Assembly: GCA_900617975.1 (NCBI GenBank)
Contig: UZAE01012436.1
Coordinates: forward strand, 27,300-41,652
From: Rodentolepis nana
Lineage: Eukaryota; Platyhelminthes; Cestoda; Cyclophyllidea; Hymenolepididae
Reading direction: 5' to 3'
DNA length: 14,353 nucleotides
Positions 8,046-14,353 of this stretch are shown one piece after another. A program made the translations under genes and the position numbers. Position 1 is the first letter of the stretch; every line of letters starts with the position of its first letter. The notes under the pieces were generated by a model that ran no database searches, was not told where the DNA came from, and was given only the letters and a program-made list of their open reading frames with translations.

Positions 8046-10561
8046 AGGTGTGGTTGAAATCTATGCTTTGTTGCAATTGATGCGTTATTATAAATAATTT
8101 TTTGTGCTCTGTAATCAGCCACTCTAATGGCAGTTTAAATATGATCATGTGCATCAATAGCAAATTTTGAGTCTGTCATAAAGGTCAATCCTCCAACAAA
8201 TTTCAAGCCCAAAACTAACGGTGCATGAAATAAACGGCAAATAATATTATTGATAGCATTTTATTATTTTGCATAAGGACACATTGACTGAGGATTCAAA
8301 GCATTCTCTTATACTCGAAGTAAATTTCATAAAAATTGGCATTATTTCTTTTACCAAAAGTATTCCATTTTAAAGAGATTGAGTAATGTCGGGCCACCAG
8401 CAAATGGTAGCTTTATTATTATATTTTTTGTTGCAGTGATCGATTATTTGAAGTGGCATTAACCAAAATAGACTCAAATGTCAGATTTCAGGCTTCTTTA
8501 ACTAAGGTAACTACCCCATTGGTTGAAGCAACGCTTATCTGATTCTCATGCTCACAAGTGAGTATATTGATCAGTGGAAGCCAGTTCAAAGACAAGTTGC
8601 AAAATGACCTGCATCAAGTCTTCGAGCTGAGACGAGAATTAGCAATGCATCTTGATTCACAACATTAATTTACTTATCATTTAGAATAACTATTTCCCAT
8701 ATGTAGTTACTATTCATGATTTTAAGCATGCTCAGGGAGTCATTTAAAACCCGAATCCGGCGTACATAGTCAAAGATAGTCATCATTGGTTAAGTAAAAA
8801 TTGAGATATAATTGCAATTTATACGTGATTTGAAAGACAGCAGTTTAAAAGTTATGTTGTGACTATTACCAAATTCTTAACGCCCACACATTTTCTATCT
8901 TTAACTTAGCAACTGATAAATTTAAGTAAAATGTGCATTACGTATCAGCTAATATTTCAAGGTCATTTTTAGAGCTAGTAGAATTTGTTACTGAAGGCAA
9001 CTTCTTAGTTTTTTTCAATGTTAACTGGAAATTTTTTGTGCAAAGTTCTAACAGAAAGGTATTTCGCTAGGTGGATATCAATGGAAAATAATAGAGATCT
9101 AATCAGTTTAATGAAGGACTCATGAATCTTTATTGAACAGATGGTGTATTTAATGAATTTGAATCGTGTTAAACCTATCGCTGTCAGTCTCGTCGACCGC
9201 AAGCTTAAATCAAATGACCAATGAAAGCATTTCCCACACATAAATATTGGAGTGAATTGGTAAAGCGTGGGTATTAGGTAATTATATTGTTATTCACGAT
9301 TGAATATCAGTCTAGTCTGATAGCAATTTAACGATTTTCTCCTTAAAGACTATTGCCAAATGAACACCAGAATTAATATTTTTTTATTCACGGATCTTAA
9401 ATAAATACTAATTTAATAAATGAATTAAAATTTAAACTTAACATTATTTTATTTTGCAATTCCGTCCAACAACCGGAGGAATGGAAGTCGAGTAACCTGA
9501 AACTCGCAGGTGTATAAAATAACTACGAGTTCTTGTCTTTTACATGCGGGTAATCTTACAGATGAGGTGAGCCGATTGGCCATAAGCTAATTTTCTTGAA
9601 ATTGGAGCTCGATTTACACATTAAGAAGGCGATGTCTAAGGTAAAATTCTAGGCACTGTTCCTAATATCCACCACGGTAGAGAAAACGAATAATTTATTT
9701 GCTAGAATGGTAAATATGCATCATTAGTGTAAATAATCCTTTGTAATCACGGCTGATTAAAGTTTCAAGAATTACGTTGGTACAAAAATATATTATTTGT
9801 GCTCTGAGATACATTCGATTTGTCAATTTGCAAACAAGTGTAACCCAAGAGAACATTCAGTGTTTCGCTTTGTGCGGAGCAGTGCAATTCCAAATTACTC
9901 CGACAGGTTTATTACCATGCTGGTGCACGCTTCTCTTGCCATCTTGACCTCTTATCTAGACTTGATTCATGTCCTCCGGAGTTATACCCTTAATACTCCT
10001 CTTCTTTGGTAAAGAAATAAGATGTTTTGAAAGCAAATTATTGGACAGCTGGCTTAAATTCCATTGTCTTTAACTCAACTGTAGTTGGAGCAACACTACA
10101 GTGTCGATCGAAAATTGCTCAAATTTAGAGTAAATTTTATTTTAAATTTCGATATAACTTTAACTTTGAAAGTTAGGAGTTAATATTTAGATTGAAATCA
10201 ATATGTTAATTAGTCACATTCGATATTCCTTCATTGCGCCATTATTAAGCACTTACAGGAACTGGGGAGCATTTGCAAAACTCAGAATTCCTTCTATTGA
10301 GAATAAATAAACAGGTACATAATGATATAAGAAATTAAGTCTTAAAATCGACCATCATATTAGAATACGCAAAGCAATTCAGCTTACCTACTTAAGTAAG
10401 TGCAAATTGGAAGAGTTGACAATTATTCTTGCTGAAATTGCATTATTAATAAGCATTGAGTGAATAATTCTAGTGTGCATCCTTATAGTATAAATGGGAT
10501 AAGCTTGATACTGAGTCAAATACATAAGTGGACTTAACTAGTGCTTAAAACTTCATAAATT
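8046..10561. other. 5' flank of the membrane-protein gene; no gene recognised
   Basis: Upstream of the start codon the sequence is AT-rich with stops in all frames. Open frames at 9241-9005 (minus) and 9797-10012 (plus) have no domain, splice context or repeat support. A plus-strand donor-like AAG|GTAAAA follows about 26 open codons near 9565-9640, without a good acceptor, so it is not called. Promoter elements cannot be fixed from sequence alone. Confidence 0.45.
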
Positions 10562-10617
10562 CCATTTAGAAATTTCTCTCTGTGGGAGAAAAATAAATGG
10601 TGAACAAAAACTTGTCC

Positions 10618-10657
10618 AATCACAATGTGGGTCTCAAGCTGTTATTACATTGTGATT
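10618..10657. repeat. Perfect 11-bp inverted repeat (hairpin) in unit A
   Basis: AATCACAATGT at 10618-10628 is the exact reverse complement of ACATTGTGATT at 10647-10657, with an 18-nt spacer. Unit B keeps GTTATTACAT but not the pairing, so the hairpin is specific to unit A or has decayed in B. Confidence 0.5.
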
Positions 10658-10736
10658 CAAGGAAAAACGGCTACCAACAACTCAAAGAGGTCATGAAGTT
10701 GAGGACCTTATTGGGTGGGAGTATCCACACATGATC

Positions 10737-10754
10737 TATACAATTAATTGTATA
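10737..10754. repeat. 18-bp perfect palindrome
   Basis: TATACAATTAATTGTATA reads the same on both strands. It lies in the part of unit A that is shorter or rearranged in unit B. It may be a chance AT palindrome. Confidence 0.35.
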
Positions 10755-11040
10755 TAGGTTATTAAACTGGCAAAAATTCGATAATGTTCTTAAGGTAGTA
10801 AGCAATTTACAAATAAATGAGTTAAAATAAACAACTTGTTAGCTCAGCTATAGTCTCCAGAAATTTTAAAGGATTATAGTGAGTAGACATTAGCCATCAT
10901 AAGATGAATCACATATGTGCTCCCTCAAAGTTGTCAATTAGTGGTTCACAAATGTAACGAAAGGGGGAAAGTTATTGTAGGCCTGCATTAGCTTTAAAGC
11001 AATCATTGAGGCAAATGTCCATTCGAAGTTAATCGGTCCT

Positions 11041-11500
11041 GCATATAGAAACCGTATTCCTTGGGTGACTAATGAACGTTGTAGTCTAATCAATCTAGTT
11101 ACAATGTTTCCGCAGTGCATTGTGCGCCTCTACTTGTTATTACATCTTGGTTCACGGATTCACTACTTAAGAAACTCAAAGTTGTCACGGAGTTAAGCAA
11201 CTTTCTGAGAGAGGACAACTACATGTTGTACAGGCGGAAAATTGGTTGTCAATAATTGGCAAATAAATGAATCGAGATAAATTTATCCAAGACTTAGCTA
11301 TAGTCTCAAGATAAGTTCAAGGACTGACGTAAGTGAACTATAAAAACCACATTATGATTAACATTTATGCCCCTCCAAAATGATCCATTAGTGACTTAAA
11401 ATCCAATAAAAGCCGGAGAGTCATTTCAGACCCTTTAAATTTCAGATTGATTAAATAAATGCTTTCTTGTTTTGAAAAATATTTGGTTATGCGGTAAGGT
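11041..11500. repeat. Diverged tandem duplication, unit B
   Basis: Direct partner of unit A, starting at about TGCATATAGAAAC and continuing past CCATTAGTGACTTAAAA into sequence still alignable with the unit A end (AAAGCCGGAGAGTCATTTCAG against GAAAGGGGGAAAGTTATTGTAG). Boundaries are approximate. The minus-strand frame 11568-11365 overlaps it but is not conserved with unit A. Confidence 0.55.
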
Positions 11501-14002
11501 AGGAAAATGACAAATGGATTTGTAGCAACATAAAAGATATCCATCAAATTTTTAATTGATTGGAACACAACAACAAAAGGGCATCATCAGAGGTTTAAAA
11601 GTGGGTCAGATTGGTGAAGTGTAAGATTAAAGCAGAGAATTGGAGGAAGAAGAAAGCCTCAAAACAATGAGAGCAGAGAAAATTAGTGAGAGCTTGTGTT
11701 GGGGAGTGAAATGCTACAAACCCGATATTTTTACTACAAGTTTTTCTTCTTTAGTAACAGTACTTATTAATAATAAGTAACATTTTGTCACCAAAGTGTT
11801 GCTTATCATCTGTTCCGCACCTTTTGAAGTAGCACATATGAGAATGTGATGAAATGCTGACTACCCACTTAACTTAATTTCAACAAAATTTCAAAACTTG
11901 CTTTAAGATTGATCCAAGTCACGACGACTTCTGAAATTTGGTTTAGTAAGGTTTTTTATATTTTATTTATTTTATTTTATGCAGCACATAAGATCGAAGC
12001 GATGTTGACGACTACCTGTGTTCTGCTTAAATATTTGTTCACTTTTGAAGTAAATCTCTAAATCTTCCCTGATTCCATTTAAGCATGCACATTTGAAAGT
12101 ATTCGATCCATCTGTTAGCTTCTAATTTGATATGAAATTCCATTCAACAGATTAAGCAAAATTAGTAATCTGTTTATCTAGTACAATTGAATTTGGAAAA
12201 CAGGATTAATTTGGCTTTCACAATCAATTGACTTCATCGCAAAAATCCATGTAACTTTCTTCATCACACTATTAAAATAAACAAATTTGCTAAGGGGATT
12301 CAGAAGAAGAATTGTCAAAACAATCAATAACTGAACTTTGATTTCATTCGCAGTATTTTTGCTTCAAGAAAAAAGCATCTCGGAGGTAATTCGATTTCAA
12401 AATCTACTTGCATCTTTGTGATGGCTAGTTGTGGCTACGTACTTGACGACTTTATTCCATCCCAGTTTGTGGTGCCTGTTTGGGAAAAAACTGACTGAAT
12501 TGCGAACTATTTGTCAGAAAAAGCCGCACTGGCACTTCATAATGAATATTGTCTTGTAAATACAGAGTTCATTTATCGTAATGCAGTTTGAGTGACATTT
12601 AAACGAACTTTTGATCATGCTTGTTATAAATATTAACTCGATTAAAAAAAAATTTCTTGTGGTAGAACTTTTAGGTTATCTATTGAGCATGTTTTGATAT
12701 CTTTCTACGCTTGGCAAATAGAAATCAGCAAACTAAGTACCTCAGCCAAACACTTCGACTCTCATTTAACGCTCGAGATTTCATACAAATTTAAATGATC
12801 GTTAAATATCACAATCCGCATCATCCACCTTTTTTACAGTCAAATTGACATGACTTTCTGAATAAATCCTTGAGAACGCACACTTGGGACAATTCTTGAT
12901 GAAATTGAATTGCGTTTTACCTTATATTGACACGTTTTAACTTTCCTCATTTATCACGCAGTCTATCTGTACAATGTATTTTTTCTTTCAAAATGAATAT
13001 TAAATGTGTGGAATCATTTGCAACTAACGCGTATAAATCCCGTATGACTCCTCTCCTTACCCAAACTTAAATCAGGCACTTTAGTGGAATTCATTTAGCT
13101 TATCAAATTCCAATCCTATATAAAATAAAATTTTAATTTTAGACTTATGAGTAATTCACAGATAAAAAATAATTCTTATTGAACGTCGATCATTCTACCA
13201 GCAACCTACCTAATCAATGTGGCTCCAACTGATCAAGTCAATTGTACGTGTTTCTGCAATGTTCATATTCATCAATAAAAATCATTACACTTATTCAAAG
13301 AAACAATCGATATAACGTGGGTTAGTTTAATCACACAAGCAATAAAAATTTCAATCAAGCAGTTCAAAAGGCAGATTTTAGTCTCTCTTTAGACACCATT
13401 TGAGCTGATTTATTGCGAAAATTCTGAAAAACTTTATAAAGAGAAACCTTGATTACGCTTCCACAATCACAGTGGAGGTCTTCTATGATAAAACGGTTTT
13501 TCACAACTTGAAATTTCCTAAAAATATACAAAATGTGGACAATGCATGACGATTTATCATTTTGGTTGTGAAATTGTTTGCTAATGTGACAGGAGAGAAT
13601 GTTTTAAAGTTTCCAATTTAATGCCCAATTGATGCATTTGACCTGGCAATTTATCGCACAAAAGTGGTGTCGCTTCATCGATAAAACATCTAACCGCATG
13701 AAAACGTGTATGATAAAATTGATCTGCATATCCTCTTACCAAGAAGCTACTTAGCGTCAAACTATTCTGACAGATTACTCAACGTAAGAAATCGATTGCA
13801 AAGTAGCAATGAAATGACAAAATGTTATAAATTTTGCTTGCACCAAAAGCTCTCTTTATCAGGCAAAGTTTACGTCCACGTACAAACTATAATCCTTGAA
13901 GTTAGATTAAGAGATAAAGTGACAATGCAAATTGCCAATGAGCTTTCTATTGTTCAGTGTATTTTAATATGGAATATGCATTTAATTGGAGTAAACACTT
14001 TG
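11501..14002. other. Non-coding stretch; weak open region near 12331-12498
   Basis: Apart from the dispersed repeat member at 11768-11845 I see no supported feature. A plus-strand frame of 55 codons before TGA (12331-12498) contains MASCGYVLDDFIPSQF in a slightly GC-richer patch. It also contains an acceptor-like TTCGCAG near 12351 and a donor-like GAG|GTAATT near 12386. These would define only a tiny exon, and nothing links it to another. The frame at 13706-14014 runs into repeat copy 2 and is chance. Confidence 0.4.
11768..11845 (+). repeat. Diverged dispersed repeat, member 2
   Basis: Partner of 6333-6416 in the same orientation, with the core TTGAAGTAGCACATATGAGAAT. The upstream TAATAATAAGTAACATT resembles TAATAATAATCAGTAGCAT at member 1. 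No termini or target-site duplications could be defined. Confidence 0.4.
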
Positions 14003-14320
14003 GGTGTGCGATAGACTTACCTCCACGTGGTGCACCCTGGGCAACGTATTCTCATACTGCAAAAAATTCTATTAACCGGCAGCTGACTTCGGACTTCAAA
14101 CTACCATCACCCCACTGTATGTCATATTACACAGCTTTCACCGTACTCATCTCACCTTTTCTCTGCCTTTGTGTCTGTCTGTCTCCTCTACATCTGCGAA
14201 TCACTCTTCTGTTCCCCTCCCGAATTGTTCTCACTTTGATTTCCTCCCTCTGCGAAGCCCAAAGTCAGCTAAATGGCTAATGATAAATATTCAAAACGCC
14301 TGCCATTTGAAATAATAATA
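14003..14320 (+). repeat. Interspersed repeat, copy 2 (same family as copy 1)
   Basis: Same orientation and extent as copy 1. It has the same CTTACCTCCACGTGGTGCAC start, a C/T-rich body, the shared GGCTAATGATAA near the end, then GCCTGCCATTTGA and a tail of AATAATAATA. I did not find a convincing target-site duplication. The pyrimidine-rich body may tempt gene finders to call the 107-residue frame across it (13957-14280), but its reading frame is not kept between copies. The different tail motif from copy 1 (AATA versus AAT units) is typical of independently inserted elements with microsatellite-like 3' ends. Confidence 0.75.
14021..14056 (-). other. Exon-like segment (36 nt) in repeat copy 2
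   Basis: The equivalent segment in copy 2 reads ATTTTTTGCAG|TATGAGAATACG...CACGTGGAG|GTAAGT on the minus strand. Its acceptor is better than that of copy 1 and its donor is identical. The 36 nt are open in one frame (YENTLPRVHHVE). No minus-strand host gene is visible at this position, so a role here is unsupported; it mainly shows that the splice-like signals belong to the repeat family. Confidence 0.2.
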
Positions 14321-14353
14321 GCAATAGGATTCAAAACTCAGTTTGCGTCTTCT

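Larger units (their letters stand above)
10562..11040. repeat. Diverged tandem duplication, unit A
   Basis: Blocks of this unit recur in order and in the same orientation in unit B. GTTATTACAT at 10641 pairs with 11136, CAAATAAATGA near 10810 with the 11260s, AGCTATAGTCTC at 10846 with 11296, and TTAGTG near 10938 with 11388. Offsets fall from 495 to 450 because of indels. Identity in the aligned blocks is roughly 65-75% by eye, so the duplication is old. The minus-strand open frame 11120-10938 lies in it but has no counterpart in the same frame in unit B, so I do not call it a gene. Confidence 0.6.

Noticed and set aside
9565..9640. Plus-strand exon ending GCGATGTCTAAG|GTAAAA
   Set aside because: The in-frame stretch begins right after a TGA and the only matching acceptor (GATGAG) is poor; it is short enough to be chance.
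11981..12051. Plus-strand exon candidate between a long T-tract TTATGCAG and GAA|GTAAAT
   Set aside because: The acceptor looks good and about 23 codons are open, but the donor is weak, no partner exon was found, and the T/A-rich run may simply be low complexity.
12331..12498. Plus-strand 55-codon frame containing MASCGYVLDDF as an exon
   Set aside because: No donor follows before the stop, the internal splice-like sites would define only about 32 nt, and no neighbouring exon agrees in phase.

Overview
The window looks like AT-rich, gene-poor eukaryotic (metazoan-type) DNA. There are no long ORFs, ribosome-binding sites or operons. The one convincing gene is split by GT-AG introns, one of 45 nt and one of about 2.5 kb, and old interspersed repeats lie around it. 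A helminth such as a flatworm is plausible from the intron sizes and composition, but no species-diagnostic gene was recognised, so the organism call is weak.

Layout: (1) 1-5045 is essentially non-coding. It holds a G-rich cluster (1925-1940) and two stretches of overlapping open frames (2437-2696 and 3479-3866) that I could not turn into a gene. (2) 5046-8045 is a minus-strand gene of three phase-0 exons (8045-7968, 7922-7749, 5204-5079). It encodes a small multi-pass membrane protein with tetraspanin-like organisation: short N-terminus with cysteines, TM1, short loop, TM2, short basic loop, TM3. As read, it stops at 125 residues without a large extracellular loop. (3) Intron 2 of that gene carries copy 1 (about 5495-5809) of a roughly 315-bp repeat; copy 2 is at about 14003-14320. 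(4) 8046-10561 and 11560-14002 show no supported gene. (5) About 10562-11500 is an old direct tandem duplication with a period near 450-495 bp.

The most interesting observation concerns the ~315-bp repeat. On the minus strand, the sense strand of the gene, its best-conserved end has a T-tract plus AG acceptor and a perfect AG|GTAAGT donor. These bracket 33 nt in copy 1 and 36 nt in copy 2. In copy 1 the bracketed segment is open, divisible by three, and sits in a phase-0 intron, so it could be spliced into the membrane-protein mRNA as an 11-codon cassette. This resembles exonisation of antisense Alu elements. It is an inference that RNA data could settle.
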